Source of the DNA: Viola odorata
Taxonomy: Eukaryota > Streptophyta > Magnoliopsida > Malpighiales > Violaceae
DNA: 64,000 nucleotides
Assembly (NCBI GenBank): GCA_963691705.1
Contig: OY829541.1
Location: 33,120,719-33,184,718, forward strand
Direction of reading: 5' to 3'
Positions 11,046 to 19,890 of the stretch are shown piece by piece (within the stretch, counting starts at the first letter, position 1; every line of letters starts with the position of its first letter). A program made the translations under genes and the position numbers. The notes under the pieces are model-generated. The model saw only the letters and a program-made list of their open reading frames with translations, was not told the origin of the DNA and ran no database searches.

Positions 11046-13288
11046 TTAAGAGTCATCGCATGCCTCGCCGTCATCGTTCCCTTGCTTTTCCCCGGAAGGA
11101 GGAAAACTCCTTTCGCCTTCACTAAGATCTTTAATTTTTTGAGAGGCGTAATTGGCCAGCATGGATAGATCGACAGCGCCTCGGACATGGAGATCCTTAA
11201 ACCCTGCGATACAAACCTCGATGGTCTTATTCTTCCACCAGGCTATCCTCGAAGGAACTTTGGCCAAATCGGCATCGCGAGATGACAACTCTTCGCGAAG
11301 GAAGACATTCTTTTTATCAGCCACCACCAGTTCCGCCTCCATTAGCTCTGCTCTCGCCTTCCCCTTCGACTTCTCCCGAGAAAGTTCACCGCGACAATCC
11401 TCCAACTCTGCCCGAGTTCGTTCTTGCAACTGCGATAGCTCCTTCGCCTTCGCCAAAGCCGCGTCTAATTGTTCCTGCAAATCCGAACAGGGTCGAGTTT
11501 TGTTACGCTGGCCTTCAAGAAAGTAATGAAATTTCCGAAAGCTGGCCAGCATGTCGTTCATAAGGTGTGACTGTCGTGTCTCGGGAGCATGCTATAAAAA
11601 CTCTTCCCTGTCCTTGGAAGAAGTAAACATCTGTCCCACTATGGGACCCACGGGCTCTTCTCGCGATAACGGATCTGATATTCCTAAGGCACGAAGCCCA
11701 TCAGTGCCGAAAGAGGACAAATCCAGCTGATATCCAGTAGGGCCCTGGGACCCCTGAGGAGAAAGGTTGGCAATGTAAGGAGGGGAACAATTTTTTGCGC
11801 AATCACCAACGCCCGAAATTGAAGACAGAAACAAAAGAGGAGGCTTCCGTGGGAGAAATTCAGGAGGAACGCTTAAACTCGAAACTAGTGGGGTTGTCTC
11901 TGGGATAAAAGAACCTATCGGGGAAGCAGGATGGCCCGACGACAAAGGAGAGGTCGCGGCTACCGAGGTCTCATTGTTCTCGATAGAAACGGCGGAAGGC
12001 ACCCTGATAGCTTTGATATTTTTCACCACTTGCGAAGTCCTCGCGGCATGAGAAGCGTTAATATTCTCGGAAGGGGCCGCGTTAACTCCCTTCAAAGGGG
12101 GAACTAGGGGTTTAGTTTTCTCTGTGCGAACCTTCTTTACGAGACGCTCCGTCTCTTCTGCAATTTCTTCGCTATTGTCCTCAGCCGATTCCGCCGTGTC
12201 ATCATCCCTCCTCGACCTAAGTTTCATCCTTTGGGCAATAGTAGCGTGACGTAATTCAGGACCAGTATCCATGCTCTCGCTATCGCTGTCGATTTTCTCA
12301 AACACAGGATCGCCTTGAGCTACCCTCTTGCCACGGGAAGGAAGCCAACTTTCAAGGAAACAAGAAGGTCGAGTGGAGGCTCTGCGAGTTGTGACGGTTT
12401 TAGTCTTTCCCCTTCTAGGCGGAATAGGTGGGCGGCGGGAGTTTTTAGGCGGAGGAGAAGGAGGCAGCGACTGGAGAGGTGTTACGTTCAAAGGGGCGTC
12501 ACCTTCCCCAGAAGAACTACTCTCAGCGTTACCTGCCAACAAAACATATTAGCAAATTAAGAAGAGTGAAGCGATAAAGAAGAAAAAGGAAACTCACCCA
12601 CAACGCACTCTGACAAGGGCCTGAACCGAGCAAACTCCCGGATACGGAAAGACCCTTCTATTTCTAACAAGGCGCTAACGTTGGAAACATCCTGGCTTGA
12701 CAGCGCTTCCGGTCTTTTCCAAACGCCACTACTGATTTTTCGATTGAAACCCCCGCGCTAGAGCCGTGACGGCAAACGGAGGGTGAAAAAGCCAGACTTC
12801 CAGTCATCTACGTGTTCCTCAAAACCTTGAAAGTTCCGCCAGAACAGTTGCACAACGACATCATCCCATCTGGGGGTAATATCTACCAGGCAGTCGCGAC
12901 AACTCAAGACAAAGAATGTGCGGAATAGATCAAGCGACGGAGCAAATATACGCTTCATCTCGCACGAACGAAGGAAAGCGTAAATACCACACCAAGAGGG
13001 TGGAGTAATCTGGACGGGATTAAGGTCATAATGATCTAGCAGTTTCAACAGAGAAGTATGGAGTGGGAAACGGAATCCGTAAGTAAACATCTTGAAATAA
13101 ACTAACCGGAATGTTCCCCACATGGCGTCAGGCAGCCGAGTGTCCTTCAAAGAGACAAAAAGGCGATAGCCCGTGGGAAAAGTAATACCACTCTCCTCTA
13201 ATTCAACCCTCAAAACCTCATTACAATTGAATATGCTGCGAGTTCGCCTAGCTTCGGGATCTATGGGGTTTTCAGCAGTTGAAGACAT
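11046..13288 (-). pseudogene. A2 (E1): antisense two-exon accessory protein, two nonsense codons
   Basis: Exon 1 is 13288-12598 and exon 2 is 12532-11046. The 65-nt intron has GTGAGT and TTGGCAG borders, phase 1. The frame would give 725 residues. The N-terminal region has the A1-like domain (YGFRFPLHTSLLKLLDHYDL, then TPPSWCGIYAFLRSCEMKR). A Pro/Arg-rich basic patch (PPRRGKTKT) follows the intron. The C-terminal region is a coiled coil ending near VPSRIAWWKNKTIEVC. A TAG at 12758-12760 replaces the Trp seen in E6 (LPSRWWRGGFN), and a TAG near 11592 replaces a Gln seen in E5. Otherwise the frame is open. It is a paralogue of A1. The function is unknown. Confidence 0.8.
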
Positions 13289-13476
13289 AAGGGACAGTAA
13301 AAGTAAATCTACGGCGGTAGAAGGAGTAAATACCTGGAGCAAAAAGCCAATAAACCGGTCGCCGGCACCAGTGAGCGGTCGCGGAAAAACCTCTCGAAGA
13401 AAAGAAGTGCAGAAGAGAGAGAAAATGTGCAAAAACTCAAAATATTCGCAGAAGCAGTAAAAGAGAGAGATGATTT

Positions 13477-13490
13477 CCTTTTAAAGGAAA
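13477..13490 (-). promoter_or_regulatory. A2 (E1) TATA-like box
   Basis: Minus-strand TTTCCTTTAAAAGG is about 190 bp before the A2 ATG. E6 has CCTTTATAAGG and E5 has TCCTTTAAGAGG at nearly the same distance (about 195 and 190 bp), which is the main support. Confidence 0.5.
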
Positions 13491-13773
13491 GCCTGAAGAA
13501 GAGACAGCCTGTAAAGAGGAAACACGTACAGAACTGAAAAAGACACGTGGATAGTCGTTTGTGTCTTCTGGAATAAGACAGTTACCGATTAAAAGTTGAA
13601 GGCAGTTACCCGTAGCGAAAGGGACGCATCCGCGTCAACCCGGAACGCTCAGAAAGAAATAATAAGTAAGCGATGAAGAGCGAAAAGGAAGTAAAACCAT
13701 CATTCATTATTATGAGAAAGGCCATACGGCATCTACAAAAAGAAGGAGTAAGGCCCTACTCATCACTGTCGGA

Positions 13774-14214
13774 CTAAGTAACGCCGTAGCAATAGACTAC
13801 GTCCTCTTCGTTATCGCCACTCCAGAATGGTGAATCCACAATAGCAGGGGGAGAAGACTCACCGACCCCCTTTCCAGCGGCAGAAGTCAACTTGGGTAAC
13901 TCCTCCTTAACGCTTAGCGATACTGCCCCGGCTGCCGAGCAAGCAGAGGGAGCCCACGGAGGTGATTCCTGCGGAGGGGGAGACGGTTTTTTCTCCCCCC
14001 TAGCCAGAAAAGCCAGAGAGTCGAAAAATGACTTAGAGGCCTGGGCAGCCTCCTTCCTTCTTCGTTCAACTTCCTTCCTCCGCCTCTTGCGACATCGCTG
14101 GCGGACAACCGGCCTCCAAGGAGGCGATGGGGGAGGATTATCTGTGTCAGGGGTGGTCGGAGGAGTTGGCGGTGAATTCCCCGAAGCCGTACCTAGCAAA
14201 TAAGAATCAGCCAT
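13774..14214 (-). CDS. A3 (E1): antisense proline-rich accessory protein
   Basis: A 146-residue single-exon frame whose ATG (14214) is chosen because E5 and E6 copies share the start MAD(S/F)Y. The N-terminus holds a Pro/Asp segment (PPTPPTTPDTDNPPPSPPW) followed by a very basic stretch (RQRCRKRRRKEVERRRK), and the C-terminus ends in DEEDVVYCYGVT-like residues. Both ends are conserved in E6 and E5, while the middle is variable and Ser/Pro-rich. No family is recognised. The basic patch suggests nucleic acid binding or nuclear location, which is inference. It lies between A2 and A4 and is transcribed the same way. Confidence 0.7.
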   Translation of the reverse strand: MADSYLLGTASGNSPPTPPTTPDTDNPPPSPPWRPVVRQRCRKRRRKEVERRRKEAAQASKSFFDSLAFLARGEKKPSPPPQESPPWAPSACSAAGAVSLSVKEELPKLTSAAGKGVGESSPPAIVDSPFWSGDNEEDVVYCYGVT

Positions 14215-14288
14215 GAGACTTGCAGAGGACTTATAACGAAGAAAAGCGAAGGAGAAAGAAATGGATAAGAGTGAAGGAGGAAAAGCCT

Positions 14289-14300
14289 CATTAAATAGCC
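14289..14300 (-). promoter_or_regulatory. A3 (E1) TATA-like box
   Basis: Minus-strand GGCTATTTAATG is about 80 bp before the A3 ATG. E6 has GGCTATTTAAAG and E5 GGCTATATAAGG at about the same distance. Confidence 0.5.
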
Positions 14301-14517
14301 GGGAAAAGAAGAAAAGAGACTCTTCGATCCTCCAACCCAACTCTTGAAGATTGGCACATATACAGTCTGGAATGCAAATATAGATTTGCAGTCACGCCTG
14401 TTGAAATCTCGCGCAAGTCAAGAATAATTATAATCTCTGACAATCAGTTGTTATAACGAGGACGGCGCGGAGTTAAGGCAGAACGATTGGCAGAAAAACC
14501 GCCCAATAGCAAGACTG

Positions 14518-14532
14518 TTTTCAGTTGGGCTA
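14518..14532 (+). repeat. Internal copy of the 3' LTR-edge motif (E1)
   Basis: TTTTCAGTTGGGCTA lies between A3 and A4. It is the same motif that abuts the 3' LTR at 16025-16040. E5 and E6 have it at the matching place (28313-28328 and 47222-47236). Confidence 0.7.
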
Positions 14533-14690
14533 AGAACACCCTCTTGGAAAACAACAAAGAGCGCAGTAAAGAAGAAGAACAGTTGCGAGAGGGAATGAGG
14601 AAAATACTTTATTTATTACGGCCTAGTGACCGGAAGATACATTGACAAGATAAGGGGAAAAGAGAAAAGGCCCAAAGGGAGCCATCACTA

Positions 14691-15068
14691 TCAGGCGTCA
14701 GAGCCAGCATCCTCGGGCACCTCAGGAAGGTCCCTCAAGGAATCCATGACCAGGATAAGATCATGGGAAGTAGCTCTCATCCCCTTCAGGCAGCACCCCA
14801 GCATGTCCTTACGCTGCTGCAGCATGGCAATCACCACCTGAATCCGAGCGATGGAGGCGGACAGCTTTGATACGCTCTCCAAAGGACTGAAGTCCTCTAG
14901 GGAAATGGCCCCTAGCCGGGAATAAAGCGGAGTCAGCATCCCTTGCAGCTCCAGAATATCCTCAGAAGTCTTGACCAGCATGTTCTCCAGGAAACCGACG
15001 TCGCCGTCATTGAGGTTCCTGAGTGAGTGACCCTTGGAGAGAAGAAAATTCTTAGTCAAATTATCCAT
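14691..15068 (-). CDS. A4 (E1): small antisense helical accessory protein
   Basis: This 125-residue single-exon protein starts MDNLTKNFLLSKGHSL. The sequence looks all-helical, with conserved blocks LVKTSEDILELQGMLTPL and MLQQRKDMLGCCLKGMR shared with E5, E6 and, more weakly, E7. It has no signal peptide or membrane segment. It is nearest the 3' LTR and has a TATA box about 50 bp upstream. The protein stays the same length within two residues between E1, E5 and E6 while the surrounding DNA has diverged and gained indels, which argues for coding. No family is recognised and the function is unknown. Confidence 0.75.
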   Translation of the reverse strand: MDNLTKNFLLSKGHSLRNLNDGDVGFLENMLVKTSEDILELQGMLTPLYSRLGAISLEDFSPLESVSKLSASIARIQVVIAMLQQRKDMLGCCLKGMRATSHDLILVMDSLRDLPEVPEDAGSDA

Positions 15069-15117
15069 GATGCTAGCTGATAAAGACGAGGAGAACGTGG
15101 GAGGAGAAAGCTCTCCG

Positions 15118-15125
15118 ATTTATAG
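15118..15125 (-). promoter_or_regulatory. A4 (E1) TATA box
   Basis: Minus-strand CTATAAAT is about 50 bp before the A4 ATG. The same octamer lies before A4 in E5, E6 and E7. Confidence 0.62.
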
Positions 15126-15319
15126 GCTCCAGTGAAGAGAGGCATTGGGAAAAGAGACTGAGGTCCTCAAAAGACGAGCCGCCCCGATAACCTCGAGGAT
15201 TGATAAGCGTAAATGAAAGGGACGGGTGACGTTCACGATACAGATACCGGAAGGAGTACAAAGCAGAATCTGAAAAACGTTGAGAGGCACGATATCACTG
15301 GTAGCCCTAACGCTAAAAC

Positions 15320-15480
15320 CATAAAGTTACCGGTATCCACAGTGTAAGGCCGCGTTGATGTCGCCGGTGGCCCTGGATGCGTAAAACCGCGATGACATCA
15401 CAGGCGTCTGGTGGTATGAAGCCGCGATAACCATAAGGTAGCTGATGGTATAAAGCCACGCTGATACTTGCTGTTTTCTC
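15320..15480 (+). repeat. Short degenerate repeats near the E1 3' end
   Basis: About four units of 40-45 bp carry a TA(A/T)(A/G)(A/G)(A/G)CCGCG core followed by GATG or GATA. E6 has the same block at about 48010-48190. From 15480 to 16040 I see no intact gene; it includes a decayed counterpart of the small ORF seen in E3 and E6. Confidence 0.5.
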
Positions 15481-16024
15481 GAGCGTAAAAGAAAAAGTGG
15501 GCACGTGTGACCTCGAACCTCTGTAAGTATAAAGTTTGCTAACTTCTATATATGTTTCTATCTCCTCTGTGCCTTTACAGAACACGTGGAAGAACGATAG
15601 ACCCAAAATATATGACAGCCCATGGTGCGGCCTGGCTGAATATACGCGATGATATCGCAAGCGACCTATCGACGGTCCTTCTATGACTCGAACGAAGCTG
15701 AGACTTCATAAGTCCTATTGAAAGGACAAATGGGCCAGTATCGCTGAATAAAAGTGATGCCTTCAGAATCGCGAGCGCCCCGACGGCCTCCTAGTAGAAT
15801 TCTTAACGTCCCGAGGAGACGGGTCTTTTTGACAAGAAACAAGAACGAACTTGACCGAATTAGTGGAAAGTTGTGGATCTAAGCCCTCGTTCCGCATTAG
15901 GATTGATCAGCCTTTGGACGATAAAGAAAGCCCAAGCCCTCTATGGAAATATCGCCTCATGACAGAGCAAAACCCTATCTAAAGATGTCAGACATGGATA
16001 GCCCTTGGTAAACACTCGGGCTAG

Positions 16025-16040
16025 TTTTCAGTTGGGCTTA
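16025..16040 (+). promoter_or_regulatory. 3' LTR-edge motif of E1 (position of the polypurine tract)
   Basis: TTTTCAGTTGGGCTTA directly abuts the TG of the 3' LTR. A polypurine tract is expected here but the sequence is not purine-rich. The identical motif occupies this place in E3, E5 and E6. Confidence 0.6.
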
Positions 16041-16577
16041 TGATAACAATTGGAATGCTCCTGACGGCAATATTGTAGCCACGGCATCTATCCTTGACGA
16101 GTCTCTATACGCTTCCCTGAAAAGCCAACCTATCGCCCGGGCCGGCGGAAGTTTCCTAGGATGGTCGACTTCAGCGGGGGGGGATCTCATGCATCTTTAC
16201 GCGCACGGCGTCATCCCATCCTAGAGGAACTAAGAGGATGTCACTCCTAATAGGCCTTATGTGATTATCGCCCGCGATGACTCACCCATTATCGCTGGAG
16301 GCGATAACTTCGGACGATGCTTATCGCTGCGCCCTTATCGCTGTCAGGTATCGCCAACTTCGGCCTATAAATACCCCCATCTTTCCAAACAGAAGGTAAG
16401 ATCGAGATCATCTTGGAGAACTTCTACCATTCTAAAAACTCGAACTGACTTAAGCATCGGAGTGTCTACGCCGGAGTCCCCCTCCGGCGCTTTGCAGGTA
16501 TCTCTGACGCCGATCGCTTCCCCTCCGACTAGCTGCAGCAGCCGTTTTCCGACCCGAAGAGATCTCGGATCTTATCA
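16041..16577 (+). repeat. E1 3' LTR
   Basis: This 537-bp copy matches 595-1131 except for four substitutions (for example GTCGCTCCTG against GTCACTCCTA). It is followed by the second CCCAT. Confidence 0.95.
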
Positions 16578-16582
16578 CCCAT
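16578..16582. repeat. Right target-site duplication of E1 (CCCAT)
   Basis: It matches 590-594 and directly follows the CTTATCA end of the 3' LTR. Confidence 0.93.
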
Positions 16583-18150
16583 GATCACTCCTGGCTTCAC
16601 AGGAGCTGGATATCTAATGGGCAGATTTCGCTGTTGGACTATCGCTAGGATTTCAGCCCTTGGGAGTATAAGAGATGGAAGGTCAGGATCATATATCCGG
16701 CCTTTTGGCGGATCCGCTTGTTTCCGAGTGGGGGACCCTCCGGGTCTTCCTTTCGAGAAATTGCCTCTGCTGGTTAGAGGCCTTGACAGTATGCTCTTTT
16801 CGTTGCCCATGATCATCAGTGGGTCGCGCGTCAGGGGCACTACTATGCGGGGCGTTAGGGGCCACATATGGGTCCGTTGGCATGTCTCGGATCCATTCTC
16901 TATTTTCCTCCTCTTCCATTCTCGCATAATTATGCGCTTTCAGCCTCAGCGCATCCAGGGTCATCGGTGGGTCCACCGTTAGCGTGTCTCTCAATTTTCC
17001 GTATCGGCAGTTGCGCTTTAGGGCCTCAACCGCAAAATCAATAGTGACCCCTGGCGTTAGGGATATTTCAAGATCAAATCGACCTAAAAAGTCGTTCAAC
17101 GATTCCTACGGTTTTCGATGGATATCGAACAGTGCAGCTGCTGACTTCCTGATAGGAATAGCCGTGCTAAACCGACTTTTGAATTTTTCTTCCAGTTGAG
17201 AAAAATTATCAATAGACCCGGCTGGGAGTCCCTCAAACCAGAGACGTGCCACGCCTGACAACATCATTACGAAGATCTGACACAATACTGCGTCACTGCG
17301 CATTTGGAATTGCACAAAATCTTTCACCTTATTGAGGTGAGAAATGGGATCTTTCGTGCCATCATATGATTCTGCTGGGAGTTTCACATGTCGATGGACT
17401 CTGTGGTGCCTGACACGGTAACTGAACGGATGGCTAACGTTAATATCAGGGACCCCACGAGGCTGATGTGGGTGTGGGATTTCAACATCATATCTGGGAT
17501 TCTGAGGGTCATATTCCTGATGTCGCCTGGGAGATCGGCTGCGGCTTCTTGGGGTTCGAGCTCGTCGACCTCTGCTGGTAGATCTCTCACTGTATCTAGG
17601 AGATGGCTCTCTCAATATATCCCCTCGTCGATCATCCCAATGTTCTCTGTACTCATCATGTCGGTGGGCTAATTCAGGGATAGAGATTCCTCCCCTGTAT
17701 TGTCCAGAATGTTCAGCAGGTCCACGCGCGAGCAGCGAGACGTTTATGGGGCCCAATGAGAATGGTAAGGAGGACGGGAGTGAAAACTACTTGGGAGGAC
17801 ACACCAGGTCTCGAGGCATGAGGAGTAAATCCAGCAGCCATCTCTGTCAACTGATCCAATTGAGCTTGGAGAGCTGCTATTGAATTTGCGAAAGGGTTAT
17901 CCGCTTCACCTATCATGGATCTCCCTGCTTGGGGGGTAAGACGACTGGTTCCTGCTACGTGAGAAAAGGGAGAACAAATCTGGAATGTAATTTCTTCCGT
18001 ACTTTGCCCTGGAGGAAGATCTGATTCTCCTGCAGTGACGTCCTGCACGGGGGTGGAGGTATCAGAGGTAGCGAAGGCAAACAGTCGTCTGTGGGTGTTG
18101 TATGGGATGTTAGAAGTTTGGGACAGCGCCGGATCTGACTCTGAGGCCAT
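16583..18150 (-). pseudogene. E2 Tat gag, 5' half of split gene
   Basis: Gag starts at the ATG at 18150 (MASESDPALSQTSNIP, like the E1 start). A helical segment, an Arg/Ser-rich stretch near 17590-17530 and the Retrotrans_gag core (about 17400-16960; KLPAESYDGTKDPISHLNKV) follow, ending at KPGVIMG just before E1. It continues at 589-1. Defects are a frameshift near 17740, a TAG near 17106 where E1 has Gln (RKPQE), and a frameshift near 16755. It would build the particle shell. The copy is older than E1, which lies inside it. Confidence 0.88.
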
Positions 18151-18214
18151 AATCCTTCTAGCTTCTAGGAGGAGGAGCTTGGTTATTAAGGATGCTCACT
18201 TAATAGAACCAATA

Positions 18215-18232
18215 CTCTCAACAAGAGCACCA
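18215..18232 (-). promoter_or_regulatory. E2 primer binding site
   Basis: Minus-strand TGGTGCTCTTGTTGAGAG begins three bases after the LTR end. It is the same type as in E1 and E7. Confidence 0.65.
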
Positions 18233-18235
18233 ATT

Positions 18236-18804
18236 TGATAAGATTGTCTTCTGCCGAAGGATGTATGGCGGAACGGCTCCTCTCAGATCAGTGCTCACGA
18301 CGGTCCGTGGTACCTGCAATACGCCGGAGGGAGTCTCCGGCGGAAACACTCCGATGCTTAAGTCAGTATGTGTACTGAATTTGGCAGAGCTTGGGCCAGT
18401 CAGATTACGCTTACCTGCCTCCTTTGAGGGGGAGGTATATATATAGAAGAATTGAGCATTTCCGCGTTTGGGGATAGCTGGAGAGTTATCCCTAACGTTA
18501 GGGATCGTGGTTCGCCCCTCGGATGATATGCTACTGTGGCGATAGCCATGGGATAAATGCTACCACGATAGGGTAGCGACTGAGTGGTCCCCCTGACACG
18601 TGGTATTCCTCAGAATGAGACAGGTCCTCGAGCCATCTAGAAGGTTCGTTTGGGAAAACTCCTGAGCGCTGTTTTGCCCTTTTGGCATCAGCCTTTGGGG
18701 GAGGTGGTGGCCCTCTCCCTACCGCGAAGGTGGGAACAGTGATCTCTTCTTTCAGTTCAGGGCAATAGATGGAAATACCCTTTTCCTTAGGTGGATTGTT
18801 ATCA
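18236..18804 (-). repeat. E2 5' LTR
   Basis: 569 bp, TGATAA...GTTATCA on either strand. It contains the R/U5 hairpin (18322-18342) and a plus-strand TATATATA run near 18440 that marks the minus-strand promoter. It is closely related to the 570-bp LTR of E5 (27003-27572), so E2 and E5 are one family. The other LTR of E2 lies outside the window. Confidence 0.82.
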
Positions 18805-18907
18805 GCAACCTTGGGAGAATAAAATTAAAAATCCCTACCTTTGAAGGGAAGGATAATCTAGATGCCTACCTAGAGTAGGAAAGGAAAGTGCAATCTATTT
18901 TCCTTTG
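18805..18907 (+). pseudogene. Chromovirus gag fragment (E4)
   Basis: Translation of the plus strand gives KIPTFEGKDNLDAYLE, a stop, then ERKVQSIF. This is the conserved start of chromovirus Gag (compare YLIWEGKMDRIFRCHNYSEE in E9). The TAG replaces the usual Trp. The fragment is cut by E2 on the left and E3 on the right and very likely belongs to E4, whose pol resumes near 19890. Confidence 0.7.
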
Positions 18908-19492
18908 TGATAAGATTCGATCTTCGAGACGATCGGGACGATGTGTACTGTTGGTCGAAGTCGCTGTAGATGACGTCGGACGCACCTGCAAAGCACCGGA
19001 GGGGGGCTCCGGCGTAGACACTCCGATGCTTAAGTCAGTAAGCGGTTCAAAAATAACAGAGGTTCTAGTAAGCAATTTTTGGCTTACTTGATGTTTTAAA
19101 ATGTGAGAGTATTTATAGGCCGCTAGGGGCAATATCTGGGCGAAAAGGCGATATCCAGGTGAGATAACGCTCTGGATGACGTTACGGGCGATACCTGGGG
19201 ATGACGTCATGGGCGATACCTGAGGTGACGTCATGGGCGATGCCTCTGAGGAGGGTGTCGGGGGCGATACCCATGATGATGTCGGGGGCGATAACTCCAT
19301 GGGTCCCTTGGGATGGGATGATGCCGTGCGTCCAGAGACGCGTGAGACCTCCCCCCGCTGATGTCGACCATCCCAGAAAACACCTCATGGTCTAGTAGCG
19401 ATAGCTTAGGTGTCCGATAAGGCTATAGGATTCCATCCTCAGCAGGGGTCATAATTACAGAAATACCCTTAGGATTGTCTTAATTGTTATCA
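18908..19492 (-). repeat. E3 3' LTR
   Basis: 585 bp, TGATAAG...GTTATCA. The R/U5 hairpin block is near 18990-19045 with one stem mismatch, and a TATA box lies near 19110. U3 contains a TGACGTCA array. It is followed on the right by the LTR-edge motif (19493-19508), which shows that the E3 interior extends right and that this is the 3' LTR. It belongs to the E6 LTR family. Confidence 0.82.
19177..19233 (-). promoter_or_regulatory. Tandem TGACGT boxes in the E3 U3
   Basis: TGACGTTA at 19177 and TGACGTCA at 19202 and 19226 are 24-25 bp apart, inside repeated GGTATCGCCC units. TGACGTCA is the palindromic core bound by plant TGA-type bZIP factors. The E6/E7 LTR has two at 49050 and 49075 with the same spacing. 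Confidence 0.6.
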
Positions 19493-19890
19493 TAAGCCCA
19501 ACTGAAAATGAGCCCGAGTGTTTACCAAGGGCTGTCATTTTCTGTCCATGTTTGGTATCTTAGGTGAGGGTCCTTTCCTCCTTATGGCGATATGCTGACG
19601 GGATCTCCGAGCTTCTTTGTCTCTTTGATATGACAAAGAACAATTGAACGTTAGGCAGCGCCTAGGTCGGGAGCTTTCCTCCGAGCAAGCGGGTTCTGGT
19701 CTTCATTCTTTTCCAAATACCCGTCCTCATGGGGTGCCAAGGAATCAGTGAGAGACGCCGTTATCTCGTCCAGAACCGTTAGGGCATCGCTTTCGCCTAG
19801 CGGTATTAACCTGCCTGGACCATCGGCAGTACTTAGAAGGTTGCAAACTCGTCCGTGTTGTAAGAGAGTTATCGTTCGTGCTGCAGTGCT
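19493..19890 (-). mobile_element. E3 internal remnant
   Basis: It is homologous to the E6 3' end (about 48380-48764 reversed), including GAGGGTCCTTTCCTCC and a frame of about 50 codons (about 19810-19660) matching E6 48455-48600. The rest of E3 is missing. The right border with E4 pol is near 19870-19900 and cannot be fixed exactly. Confidence 0.65.

Larger units (their letters stand above)
595..16577 (+). mobile_element. E1, complete Tat-lineage Gypsy retrotransposon
   Basis: The element has two 537-bp LTRs starting TGATAAC and ending CTTATCA, flanked by CCCAT duplications, and is 15,983 bp long. In order it holds the 5' LTR, PBS, gag-pol with dual RNase H, a repeat-bearing 3' UTR, four antisense accessory genes and the 3' LTR. 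By eye the LTRs differ at four positions of 537. With a substitution rate of 1.3e-8 per site per year (a commonly used grass rate, assumed here) this is roughly 0.3 million years. It is the youngest insertion in the window and lies in the E2 gag gene in the opposite orientation. Its gag-pol carries a nonsense codon, a frameshift and an in-frame deletion, so it is probably non-autonomous. Confidence 0.95.

Noticed and set aside
11152..11563. Plus-strand open frames opposite A2 of E1
   Set aside because: They are shadows of the antisense A2 exon 2; no homologue in E5 or E6 keeps them open.
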